The notes under the pieces: model-generated | The model's database searches: none | What the model saw: the letters and a program-made list of their open reading frames with translations, nothing else | What the model was told of the DNA's origin: nothing | Translations under genes and position numbers: made by a program | Assembly (NCBI RefSeq): GCF_019311235.1 | Contig: NZ_JAHWDF010000003.1 | Location: forward strand, 186,001 to 250,000 | Direction of reading: 5' to 3' | DNA from: Mesonia aestuariivivens | GTDB taxonomy: Bacteria; Bacteroidota; Bacteroidia; Flavobacteriales; Flavobacteriaceae | DNA: 64,000 nucleotides | Shown here: one piece after another, positions 56,791 through 64,000 of the stretch | Layout: the number at the start of each line of letters is the position of its first letter | Position numbering within the stretch: position 1 is the first letter of the stretch

Positions 56791-57906
56791 ATGAAATTAA
56801 ATATAGCAGTATTACCTGGAGACGGGATTGGTCCAGAAATTACCAAGCAATCGGTTAAAGTTTTAAAAGCCATTGCGGAGCGTTTTGATCATAAATTTTT
56901 ATTTGAAGAAGCAGTGGTTGGCGCCGCAGCTATCTATAAAACTAAAAATCCGTTACCAGAAACCACGATAGAGTTATGCAAAAAATCTGATGCGGTTTTG
57001 TTTGGTGCGATTGGTGACCCTAAGTATGACAGCAATCCTTCGGCTAAAGTGCGACCCGAACAAGGTTTACTGAAGCTAAGAAAAGACTTGGGCTTGTTTG
57101 CTAACATTAGACCTGTGCGTGCTTTTGAACGTTTAATAAAACATTCGCCTTTGCGCCCAGAACGAATTGAAGGTGCAGATATGGTGATTTATCGCGAATT
57201 AACTGGTGGCATTTATTTTGGAAAAAAAACCTTGAGTGAAGATGCCCAAGTAGCTTCTGATCTTTGTGTTTATTCTGCAGAAGAAATTACACGAATGGCA
57301 CATTTGGCTTTTAAAGCGGCTCAAAAAAGAAGAAAAAAAGTCACCTTAGTAGATAAAGCTAATGTATTAGAAACTTCACGCTTATGGCGCAGAACGGTTA
57401 AAAAAATTGCTGAAGATTACCCCGAGGTAGAAGTAGACTTTTTATATGTAGACAACGCCGCGATGCAAATGATTATTAACCCTAAACAGTTTGATGTTAT
57501 TTTAACCGAAAATATGTTTGGCGATATTATATCTGACGAAGCAAGTGTAATTGGTGGTAGTATTGGTTTATTAGCTTCGGCTTCTGTAGGTAAAGAATAT
57601 GCTTTGTTTGAGCCTATTCACGGTTCATACCCGCAAGCAGCAGGCAAAGGTATTGCCAACCCAATCGCTTCTATTCTTTCTGCGGCGATGTTGCTAGAAC
57701 ATTTCAATTTATTAGAAGAGGCTTCTGCTATACAAACAGCTGTAGATAAAAGTTTAGAAATGAATATTTGCACCAGTGATATTAGTAAAGAAAGCTCTTA
57801 CTCTACTGAAAAAGTAGGCACCATTATTGAAAGTTTGATTTTAAATAATGAAGATTTCAAGATTAATAGCAACAACCTAAGTTTAGGCCAAGCTACAATT
57901 ATTTAA
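56791..57906 (+). CDS. leuB: 3-isopropylmalate dehydrogenase
   Basis: NAD-dependent oxidative decarboxylation to 2-oxoisocaproate; 371 residues. It begins LNIAVLPGDGIGPEITKQSV, has the substrate motif ELTGGIYFG, the metal-binding region DNAAMQMIINPKQFDVILTE and N-MFGDIISDEASVIGGSIG, and EPIHGSYPQAAGKGIANP. Last gene of the leu set, followed by a terminator. Confidence 0.97.
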   Translation: MKLNIAVLPGDGIGPEITKQSVKVLKAIAERFDHKFLFEEAVVGAAAIYKTKNPLPETTIELCKKSDAVLFGAIGDPKYDSNPSAKVRPEQGLLKLRKDLGLFANIRPVRAFERLIKHSPLRPERIEGADMVIYRELTGGIYFGKKTLSEDAQVASDLCVYSAEEITRMAHLAFKAAQKRRKKVTLVDKANVLETSRLWRRTVKKIAEDYPEVEVDFLYVDNAAMQMIINPKQFDVILTENMFGDIISDEASVIGGSIGLLASASVGKEYALFEPIHGSYPQAAGKGIANPIASILSAAMLLEHFNLLEEASAIQTAVDKSLEMNICTSDISKESSYSTEKVGTIIESLILNNEDFKINSNNLSLGQATII

Positions 57907-57949
57907 TTAGCCATTTTATTTTGACCGTAATACCCTACGAGTTGAATAA

Positions 57950-58001
57950 TTTTGGCCTGCCCTATTCAATTAATTTTGAATTAAGTCGGGCCAATTTTTT
58001 A
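57950..58001 (+). terminator. Terminator of the leu operon
   Basis: TTGGCC...GGGCCAA with an internal ATTCAA/TTGAAT stem, followed by TTTTTT, about 45 bp after leuB. Confidence 0.75.
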
Positions 58002-58100
58002 TGCGCGACTTTACATAAAAATAAGAGCATAAACTATATCGTTATTGAAATTTAATGTTATAATTGTAGTCTTTACAACTTTCTTCATACCATAACTATT

Positions 58101-59294
58101 TTGAAAAACATTATTTTATTATTACTAGCGCTAGTATTCAATACAACTCTATTCGCACAAATTAATTTTGAAAAGGGTTATATTTTGACCGAAAATGATC
58201 AAAGACTATCGGTTTTTATAAAAAATAAGGACTGGGAATTTAATCCTACATCAATTGAGTACAAAACAACATTAGATGCTAAAAAAGAAAGTATTTAGAT
58301 TGAAGATATAAAAGAATTTGCTATTGGTAATATTTCAAAATATATAAAAGCTACTGTAGATTTAGATAACTCTTCTTTAAATATAAAAAGATTAGATTAC
58401 AATAAAAATGCTATTTTTAAACAAGTCACCTTATTACTAAAAGTACTTGTTGAAGGAGATGCTTCACTTTATAAATATAGGAATAACGATGATAGTAAGT
58501 TCTTTTTCAAAAAAGAAAACATTCCATACACACAGTTGATTTATAAAAAGTATTATTATGAATCTAACTCTTATGTAAAAGAAAATAATCAATATCGTCA
58601 ACAAATTTTCAATCAAGTGAATTGTGAAGATATTTCTTATTCTCGAATTTCTAGCCTTCCTTATTTAGAGAATGATCTAATTAAATATTTCAAAAAATAT
58701 AACATCTGTAAAAACCCTGAATATAAAAATAGTTTAAATTCAGAAAAGAAAGATGCATTCAACCTATACTTAACTGCAGGTATAAATTCTTCTTCTTTAA
58801 CTTTTGAAAATAGAAGCACTATTGATTTTGAAAACTCAACATCTTTTAGAGTAGGAGCTGAAATAGAATATATATTACCATTTAACAATGACAAATGTTC
58901 TTTTTTATTCGAGACTTCTTATTCAACTTATAGTTCTAAAGTTAAAGTAGGAAAAACACTATTTAGTGCTTATGATTTGAATGATTACACCATTGATTAT
59001 AATTATATAGATTTTGCAATTGGCTTAAGACATTACTTTTTTCTAAATGATAATTCAAAAATATTGGCAAATGTTGGTTATGTAGCTGCTTTAGATTTAA
59101 GCAATGATTCTAGGAGTCTAAAAACTAGTAAATCTGCTAGTTATATGTTTGGTATTGGTTACAAGTATTTAAACAAATATGGTATCGAAGCGAGGTATAA
59201 TATTTCTAGAGAAATATTACATAAAAACAGCCCATTCATTTCAGATTTTAAAACCTTTTCTATTATTTTTAGCTATAATTTATTTAATTACTGA
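58101..59294 (+). pseudogene. Outer-membrane/surface protein gene interrupted by one amber codon
   Basis: The frame from a TTG at 58101 (signal peptide KNIILLLLALVFNTTLFAQ) to 59294 is a single frame of 397 codons broken only by TAG at 58296-58298 (KKESI-stop-IEDIKEFAIG). The sequence on both sides is conserved protein-like: INFEKGYILTENDQRLSVFI before, LLLKVLVEGDASLYKYR and an eight- to ten-strand C-terminal beta-barrel-like part after. It matches a recurring Bacteroidota secreted family of unknown function. Nonsense mutation, assembly error or phase variation cannot be separated here. No ATG start exists upstream. Confidence 0.75.
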
Positions 59295-59354
59295 AAAACT
59301 AACGTAATAAAATTATCTTTTTTAACTATTAGCAAGATTATCAATAGTAATTAA

Positions 59355-59732
59355 TTAGTTCTTTTTCTTTTGCTGATAGCTAGAACGCGATTCTAGAATA
59401 CTTGAAAAATTATCATCTGCCCAAGTTATTAAACCTGAAATATGAGGAACCAGACTTTTTCCTATATCTGTTAATTGATATTCAACACGAGGTGGTATTT
59501 CTGCAAATACTTTTCTACTTACTAAACCATCTGCCTCCAAATTTCTCAGAGTTACGGTTAGCATTTTCTGTGAAATATCTCCAATAACTCTATGCAACTC
59601 ATTAAACCTCAGTTTCTGCTCTTCATTCAATACCAAAATTACTAAGGTAGACCATTTATCTCCAAATCGATCCAAAATATTTCTCACTGGACATCTTTCC
59701 GATTTCAAGAATTTATCTTTTTTTTCTAACAT
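59355..59732 (-). CDS. HxlR-family transcriptional regulator
   Basis: Winged-helix regulator of 125 residues with the family start SERCPVRNILDRFGDKWSTL and the core LRFNELHRVIGDISQKMLTV then TLRNLEADGLVSRKVFAEIP and PRVEYQLT. The conserved C14 is the redox-sensing cysteine in YodB/QorR-type members. It is divergent from an NmrA-type oxidoreductase gene, the same pairing as qorR with its quinone oxidoreductase, which suggests control of that gene by quinone or aldehyde stress. Confidence 0.93.
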   Translation of the reverse strand: MLEKKDKFLKSERCPVRNILDRFGDKWSTLVILVLNEEQKLRFNELHRVIGDISQKMLTVTLRNLEADGLVSRKVFAEIPPRVEYQLTDIGKSLVPHISGLITWADDNFSSILESRSSYQQKKKN

Positions 59733-59794
59733 ATAACTGTTTAATTTTCAGCAAAACTAACTTCAAAGTAATTATTATACTTTAGGGTAAGTTG

Positions 59795-59845
59795 TTGTTT
59801 AATTGATATTTACTAAATATCTTTGAGTTACCAAAAGTAAGTAAC
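59795..59845 (+). promoter_or_regulatory. Promoter of the NmrA-type gene with palindromic operators
   Basis: TTG (59795-59797), 20-bp spacer, TATCTTTG (59818-59825). The perfect palindrome GATATTTA-C-TAAATATC (59805-59821) overlaps the -7 box, and a second inverted repeat GTTAC...GTAAC (59827-59845) follows at the start point. Likely sites for the adjacent HxlR regulator. Confidence 0.6.
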
Positions 59846-59866
59846 AAACTTAAATATATTAAAGTT

Positions 59867-60745
59867 ATGGAAGGAAAAATTTTAGTTACCGGCGCTACTG
59901 GTAATTTAGGAGGCTTAGTTATTGATAATTTATTAGAAAAAATAGAAGCCAATCAAATTGCAGCATTAGTTAGAGACACCAATAAAGCTAAAGAATTAAA
60001 TGCAAAGGGAATAGATGTTCGAGAAGGAAACTATGATGATGTCGCATCTTTAACAGAAGCCTTTAAAGGAATTGAAAAATTATATTTTGTGTCTGGCGGA
60101 GATTTAGAAAACCGACCTCAACAACACTTAAATGTGGTTGAAGCTGCAGAAAAAGCAGGCGTAAAGCACGTAATTTATACTAGTTTTGGGAGAAAAGATG
60201 AGTCTGAAAACTCTCCTATTTATCTAGTTGCTAAAGGACATTTAGCTGCAGAAAATGCCTTGAAAAGTGCCAATTTAGATTATACCGTTTTAAAGCATAA
60301 TTTATATATGGAGGTAATTCCGCTTTTTGCTGGTGAAAATTTACTTGAAAGTAAAACAATATTTTTACCTGCTGAAGAAGGAAAAACAGGATTTATGGCT
60401 CGTAAAGATATGGCTAAAATTGCTGCGAAAATTTTAACGAATTCAGGTCATGAAAATAAATTTTATGAAGTAAGCGGTACCAAAGCGTATACTTTCACTG
60501 AAGTAGCACAACTTATTTCTGAAGTTAGTGGTAAAGAAATTAACTACGTTTCACCTTCTCCTGAAGAATTTGTAAAAACCCTACAAGGTTATGGTGTTCC
60601 TCAACCTGCTATAGATATTACATTGATGTTCGCACAAGGAACAGCTCAGGGAGAATTTAATAAAACTGCTTCAACCTATAAAGATCTTACCGGAAATGAA
60701 CCTACCTCATTAAAAGAATTTTTAAAAGAAGTTTACGGCAAATAA
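59867..60745 (+). CDS. NmrA/QorB-like NAD(P)-binding oxidoreductase
   Basis: Atypical short-chain dehydrogenase of 292 residues. The nucleotide-binding motif GATGNLGG (9-16) and the middle YFVSGGDLENRPQQHLNVVE then AAEKAGVKHVIYTSF are those of the NmrA/YtfG (NAD(P)H:quinone oxidoreductase 2) group. Cytosolic. The divergent HxlR gene and the operator-like palindrome support a role in quinone reduction or related detoxification; substrate not established. Confidence 0.9.
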   Translation: MEGKILVTGATGNLGGLVIDNLLEKIEANQIAALVRDTNKAKELNAKGIDVREGNYDDVASLTEAFKGIEKLYFVSGGDLENRPQQHLNVVEAAEKAGVKHVIYTSFGRKDESENSPIYLVAKGHLAAENALKSANLDYTVLKHNLYMEVIPLFAGENLLESKTIFLPAEEGKTGFMARKDMAKIAAKILTNSGHENKFYEVSGTKAYTFTEVAQLISEVSGKEINYVSPSPEEFVKTLQGYGVPQPAIDITLMFAQGTAQGEFNKTASTYKDLTGNEPTSLKEFLKEVYGK

Positions 60746-60764
60746 TTAAATTTCTTTGAATAAT

Positions 60765-60797
60765 AAAAAAGGCTTTCAATTAAATTGAAGGCCTTTT
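60765..60797. terminator. Bidirectional terminator
   Basis: AAAAGGCTTTCAAT / ATTGAAGGCCTTTT (one G-T pair) between the converging NmrA-type and repressor genes. Confidence 0.85.
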
Positions 60798-60802
60798 CTA
60801 AT

Positions 60803-61564
60803 TTATTGCTTAAAAGAATTTAATTGCGCTTTTAGCTCTTCCATCGATGCTTGTAATTGGCGTAGCATACTGTTCTCAGAATTGGCATCTAAACTAAAGG
60901 TTAATTTACTTGTTACCTGCCAAAGCTCCTGAATATCAGAAACATTTACATCAAAAGGAGCATATTCTGTATTTAAAGAAACTAACCTAATTTTTGTAAG
61001 GTCTGAAAGTTTATGTAATTTTTTCACCACTACCGTATCGTACATCACCACCACGTAAATTTTATGATCACTAGCTTCTGATAAGCTAGGAATCGCTTTT
61101 GCTAACACCCAATCTTCAGGTTGTAAATTTGGTAACATACTGTCTCCTTCAACTTGAAAACCACGATAAGTTGCGTTTCTATATTGTGGAAGAGGAAAAT
61201 CGAATGCTGGTAATTGACGGTACCAATCTACATCTTGTATATTATGAGGATATCCTGCTGCTGCGCGTTGGTTTACCATCGTAATATTTTCATTATCTTC
61301 ATTATCTACTGTTATTACTTTTGGCATCGTATCTATTTGATGCAATGCTAAATGCTTTTGATGACTTTTTCCAAACAGCCACAACGGGTTGATATTAAAT
61401 TGCTTTAAAAGTTCCATCACAACAGTGCCAGAAAGCTTTGTTCTTCCACGTTCAATATCTGCGGTAGTATTTTTAACTCCAAGACGTTCTGCAAATTCAG
61501 CTTGCGTAAATTGATTCTCGTCTCGTATTTCCTTAAAACGTTTTATTTCGATACCTAATTCCAT
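60803..61564 (-). CDS. LexA-like S24-family autocleavable repressor
   Basis: 253 residues: N-terminal XRE helix-turn-helix (about 8-62; FTQAEFAERLGVKNTTADIE), linker, and a S24/LexA peptidase domain. The scissile Ala-Gly bond is visible as A103-G104 in NQRAAAGYP, the nucleophile is S142 (VEGDSMLPNL) and the general-base lysine is K181 in DTVVVKKL. All three are needed for RecA-stimulated self-cleavage in LexA, UmuD and phage repressors. A coiled C-terminal tail (ASMEELKAQLNSFKQ) is extra. Divergent from a DNA-repair gene pair. Confidence 0.9.
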   Translation of the reverse strand: MELGIEIKRFKEIRDENQFTQAEFAERLGVKNTTADIERGRTKLSGTVVMELLKQFNINPLWLFGKSHQKHLALHQIDTMPKVITVDNEDNENITMVNQRAAAGYPHNIQDVDWYRQLPAFDFPLPQYRNATYRGFQVEGDSMLPNLQPEDWVLAKAIPSLSEASDHKIYVVVMYDTVVVKKLHKLSDLTKIRLVSLNTEYAPFDVNVSDIQELWQVTSKLTFSLDANSENSMLRQLQASMEELKAQLNSFKQ

Positions 61565-61585
61565 AGCGTAAAGTTAATAATTTAA

Positions 61586-61657
61586 GGAATAAATCCTAAA
61601 TAATTTCAGGATTATTTCCGCAATAAAAGATTTAATCCATAAATTTGTAATTATTCC
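61586..61657. promoter_or_regulatory. Four tandem operator-like sites and promoter of the repair genes
   Basis: Four 11-bp sites resembling GGA-N5-TCC: GGAATAAATCC (61586), GGATTATTTCC (61609), AGATTTAATCC (61628), GTAATTATTCC (61647). Centres are 23, 19 and 19 bp apart. The -7 box TAAATTTG (61640-61647) of the radical SAM gene lies between the last two and its start point falls in the fourth. Sites 1 and 2 are themselves arms of a larger inverted repeat. Likely bound by the divergent repressor. Confidence 0.65.
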
Positions 61658-61668
61658 AATACAAACTT

Positions 61669-62955
61669 ATGGACTTTGACCGAATAAAAGAGAAATTGAA
61701 TATATTGGCAGATGCTGCTAAATATGATGTGTCCTGCTCAAGTAGCGGAAGTAAAAGGCAGAATAAAAAAAAAGGTCTTGGCGATTCTAGTGGGATGGGT
61801 ATTTGCCATAGTTATACAGAAGATGGGCGTTGTGTTTCTTTACTAAAAATATTACTCACTAATCACTGCATTTTTGATTGCGCATATTGTGTAACTCGAA
61901 AAAGTAACGACATTCAACGAGCGGCTTTTAAAGTGCAAGAAGTTGTCGATTTAACCATCAATTTTTATCGAAGAAATTATATTGAAGGGCTTTTTTTAAG
62001 TTCGGGTATTTTTAAAAGTCCAGATGCGACGATGGAACGTTTGGTACAAGTGGCTAAAAAACTTCGCTTAGAAGAAAATTTTAACGGTTATATTCATTTA
62101 AAATCTATCCCAGGGGCGAGCGATGAATTGATGCATGAAGCCGGTTTATATGCCGATCGGCTGTCGGTTAACATAGAAATACCTACCCGAGAAGGCCTTA
62201 AATTATTGGCCCCAGATAAAGACAGAAAAGATTTTCTACAACCAATGAATAAGATAAAGAACGAGATCATCAAGTACAAGTCTGAGAGAAAAATTATAAA
62301 AAGTACTCCAAAATTTGCTCCTGCTGGGCAAAGTACACAAATGATTGTTGGCGCCACCAACGAGACCGATGCGCAAGTGATGTACACAGCAGCTTATTTC
62401 TATAAAAAATACCAGATGAAACGGGTTTATTATTCGGGTTATATTCCTGTAAGTTATGATGCTCGACTACCTTCTATAGGCACAGATGTTCCTCTATTAA
62501 GAGAAAACAGGCTATATCAAGCAGATTGGTTAATGCGTTTTTACGGTTTTTCTATTGAAGAGTTATTAAATAAAGATCACCCTAACCTAGACAGTGATGT
62601 AGACCCTAAATTAAGTTGGGCGCTTCGAAATTTACACTTATTTCCAGTAGATGTAAATAAAGCCGAAAAACAAATGTTGGCAAGAATACCCGGACTCGGA
62701 ATGAAATCTGTCTACAAAATTTTAGGCGCTCGAAAATATAGAAACTTAAATTGGGAGCATCTCAAAAAAATTGGGGTTGCCCTTAATAGAGCTAAATATT
62801 TTATGGTTTGCAATTCGGCTGAATGGCAGAAAAAAGATTTATCGGCGATGAATATTAAAAGTCTTATTCTTCAAAATTCAAATAGCAAGTTTAGAAATAC
62901 CTATAACAGTCAACTAAATTTGTTTGAGAAACAAGATGGATTAATTCAATACTAA
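61669..62955 (+). CDS. Putative DNA modification/repair radical SAM protein
   Basis: 428 residues. Radical SAM 4Fe-4S motif C67-IFD-C71-AY-C74 within LLTNHCIFDCAYCVTRKSND. Further Cys at 23, 46 and 55 are family-conserved. The barrel is followed by a helix-hairpin-helix near 340-365 (LARIPGLGMKSVYKIL), which suggests DNA binding. This matches the family annotated as putative DNA modification/repair radical SAM protein (TIGR03916), normally paired with the DUF4130 protein encoded next. Reaction not established. Confidence 0.92.
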   Translation: MDFDRIKEKLNILADAAKYDVSCSSSGSKRQNKKKGLGDSSGMGICHSYTEDGRCVSLLKILLTNHCIFDCAYCVTRKSNDIQRAAFKVQEVVDLTINFYRRNYIEGLFLSSGIFKSPDATMERLVQVAKKLRLEENFNGYIHLKSIPGASDELMHEAGLYADRLSVNIEIPTREGLKLLAPDKDRKDFLQPMNKIKNEIIKYKSERKIIKSTPKFAPAGQSTQMIVGATNETDAQVMYTAAYFYKKYQMKRVYYSGYIPVSYDARLPSIGTDVPLLRENRLYQADWLMRFYGFSIEELLNKDHPNLDSDVDPKLSWALRNLHLFPVDVNKAEKQMLARIPGLGMKSVYKILGARKYRNLNWEHLKKIGVALNRAKYFMVCNSAEWQKKDLSAMNIKSLILQNSNSKFRNTYNSQLNLFEKQDGLIQY

Positions 62956-62963
62956 TAAGATGT

Positions 62964-63719
62964 ATGATTTTTATTTATGATGCCTCTTTTGAAGGTTTTC
63001 TTTCAGCAGTTTTTACCGCTTACGAATACAAATGTGAGCAACCTATAATTGTTAAAAAGGAAAAATTTATAGGTAATTTTTTTGAAGAAATAGAAGAAGT
63101 GATTACTTCTGAAGAAAAATCTAATCGGGTTTGGAAAAAGATTAAAGCTAAAGCGGGTTCTCGAGGAAGCCAGCAAATATATTGGGCTTTTTTAAGTGAA
63201 CTCGATGAAATTGAAAATACTCTTTTTCAATATATTCAGCATGCCTTAGCTTCTTCAAAAGACATTACGAAAGACTATGCTCATCCTGCGGTTTTAAAAG
63301 TAGCTCAGACCGTTAAACAAGTTGGTCGTGAAAAACACCGTATGGATGCTTTTGTAAGATTTAGAAAAACGAAAGATGCCATCTATTTCGCTACGGTTGA
63401 ACCAGATTTTAATGTATTACCCTTAAATGCAAAGCATTTTAAAAACAGGTATTCCGATCAAAAATGGTGCATTTACGATCTAAAAAGGAATTACGGCATT
63501 TTTTACGATTTAGAAAAAGTAGAAGTGATTCAGTTAGAACTCCCTGCTTCAATTTTAGATACATCGACTAACTTTTTCACCACAGAAGAAATTCAATTTC
63601 AACACCTCTGGAAAAATTATTTTGATAGCACCAATATTAAATCGCGAAAAAACACTAAGCTTCACCAACAACACGTCCCTAAACGGTATTGGAAATATTT
63701 AAGTGAAAAGTATTTATAA
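62964..63719 (+). CDS. DUF4130 / TIGR03915 putative DNA repair protein
   Basis: 251 residues, starting MIFIYDASFEGFLSAVFTAY, with REKHRMDAFVRFRKTKDAIY, YFATVEPDFNVLPL and KNRYSDQKWCIYDLKRNYG, the signature of the DUF4130 family. It is the constant partner of the radical SAM protein encoded 8 bp upstream; in some bacteria it is fused to a uracil-DNA glycosylase-like domain, which is absent here. Role in DNA damage processing is inferred from partners and from the LexA-like repressor next door. Confidence 0.9.
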   Translation: MIFIYDASFEGFLSAVFTAYEYKCEQPIIVKKEKFIGNFFEEIEEVITSEEKSNRVWKKIKAKAGSRGSQQIYWAFLSELDEIENTLFQYIQHALASSKDITKDYAHPAVLKVAQTVKQVGREKHRMDAFVRFRKTKDAIYFATVEPDFNVLPLNAKHFKNRYSDQKWCIYDLKRNYGIFYDLEKVEVIQLELPASILDTSTNFFTTEEIQFQHLWKNYFDSTNIKSRKNTKLHQQHVPKRYWKYLSEKYL

Positions 63720-63885
63720 TATTTTTCTATATAATTCATTAAGAACTGTAACAAAATTAATTCATGAGCGTCTTATTAATAGTAATATTTTAGAATTTCA
63801 TCAATTCTTGTATTTAAGTATCAAAAAAAAACGCCAATATTTAATTAGTTAAAAATTGTTCTCATTCATCAATCAAAAGGCGTTC

Positions 63886-63914
63886 AAGCTTAGCAAATTG
63901 CTAAGCTTTTTTTT
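63886..63914 (+). terminator. Terminator of the repair operon
   Basis: AAGCTTAGCAA / TTGCTAAGCTT stem followed by a T run. Confidence 0.85.
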
Positions 63915-63956
63915 CATTTAAGAGAGAGATCTTTTTCTGTTTTATTCAGAGTGAGA

Positions 63957-63996
63957 AGAAAAAATCCTCTTCAATTAAATTGAAAAGGATTTTTAG
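63957..63996. terminator. Second terminator at the right edge
   Basis: AAAATCCT-C-TTCAATT / AATTGAA-A-AGGATTTT stem with A and T tracts; probably ends a gene entering from beyond the window. Confidence 0.75.
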
Positions 63997-64000
63997 TTAT

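Larger units (their letters stand above)
63720..64000. other. Intergenic end of window with two terminators
   Basis: 281 bp without a supported gene. AACGCC (63830-63835) can pair with GGCGTT (63879-63884), directly before the terminator at 63886-63914, and a second terminator lies at 63957-63996. The first part may be the 3' end of the repair mRNA or a small structured RNA. Confidence 0.4.

Noticed and set aside
9405-63855. Recurring AATTAGTTAAA (near 9410, 14060, 53254, 63842) as a regulatory motif
   Set aside because: Such AT-rich 11-mers are expected by chance at this base composition and the contexts differ (gene ends and intergenic gaps).
1-64000. CRISPR arrays, prophage genes, insertion sequences or integrase attachment at the tRNA-Arg gene
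   Set aside because: No regular repeat-spacer pattern, transposase, integrase or duplicated tRNA 3' end was found.

Overview
The window is chromosomal DNA of a low-GC marine-type Flavobacteriaceae bacterium (Bacteroidota), perhaps near Mesonia, Gramella or Salegentibacter. This rests on protein similarity recalled from the family (type III glutamine synthetase, fused isobutyryl-CoA mutase, DUF3078, DUF4197, a Lacal_2735 small protein, a type IX secretion tail), on Bacteroidota promoter boxes (-33 TTG and -7 TAnnTTTG), and on the absence of clear Shine-Dalgarno sequences. No phage, insertion sequence, CRISPR array or plasmid gene is visible. Species was not determined.

Layout. 1-655: start of an FAD/NAD oxidoreductase running off the left edge. 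726-7774 (minus): purH followed by the cell-shape cluster mreB-mreC-mreD-mrdA(PBP2)-rodA. 8084-14000: serine hydrolase, dipeptidyl peptidase III lipoprotein, SRPBCC protein plus fluoride channel, DUF1684 lipid-free secreted protein. 14152-17604: B12-dependent isobutyryl-CoA mutase IcmF carrying an in-frame repeat insertion. 17874-20024: DUF4197, a Lacal_2735 small protein, an MscS channel. 20138-28691 (minus): BtuF-like protein, pyrF, prfA, DUF3078, purM, glnN (GSIII), a Ca/Na antiporter. 28823-32148: a decayed lamin-tail/CotH/T9SS surface-protein gene. 32390-35596: thioredoxin-like protein, BlaI and BlaR1 in one operon. 35672-40708: small proteins, apt, tRNA-Arg, DUF805, a NarL-type two-component system. 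40976-57906: branched-chain amino acid genes (ilvD-B-N-C, ilvA; leuA, leuC-D-B) interrupted by acs, an MFS transporter, a GNAT and a TPR-like protein. 58101-63719: a broken outer-membrane gene, a divergent HxlR/NmrA pair, and a LexA-like repressor divergent from a radical SAM/DUF4130 DNA-repair pair.

The most notable signals are not in the large genes. Upstream of ilvD is a complete ribosome-mediated attenuator: a 21-codon leader peptide with nine isoleucines, a long antiterminator and a mutually exclusive terminator. The repressor at 60803-61564 has a LexA-like cleavage site and Ser/Lys dyad, and the promoter region it shares with the repair genes holds four evenly spaced GGA-N5-TCC-like sites, which together look like a small SOS-type switch. 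A family of dispersed intergenic repeats sits at three junctions of the ilv/leu genes and downstream of mscS, and a related 84-bp repeat is inserted in frame in icmF, adding 28 residues between its G-protein and mutase domains.

Working together: BCAA synthesis is probably controlled by attenuation at ilvD and by a separate leu transcript whose LeuA lacks the usual leucine feedback domain. The mre/mrd cluster provides the elongation machinery. BlaI/BlaR1 controls its own operon with a thioredoxin-like exported protein. Boundaries between units are marked by many strong hairpin terminators, listed individually.
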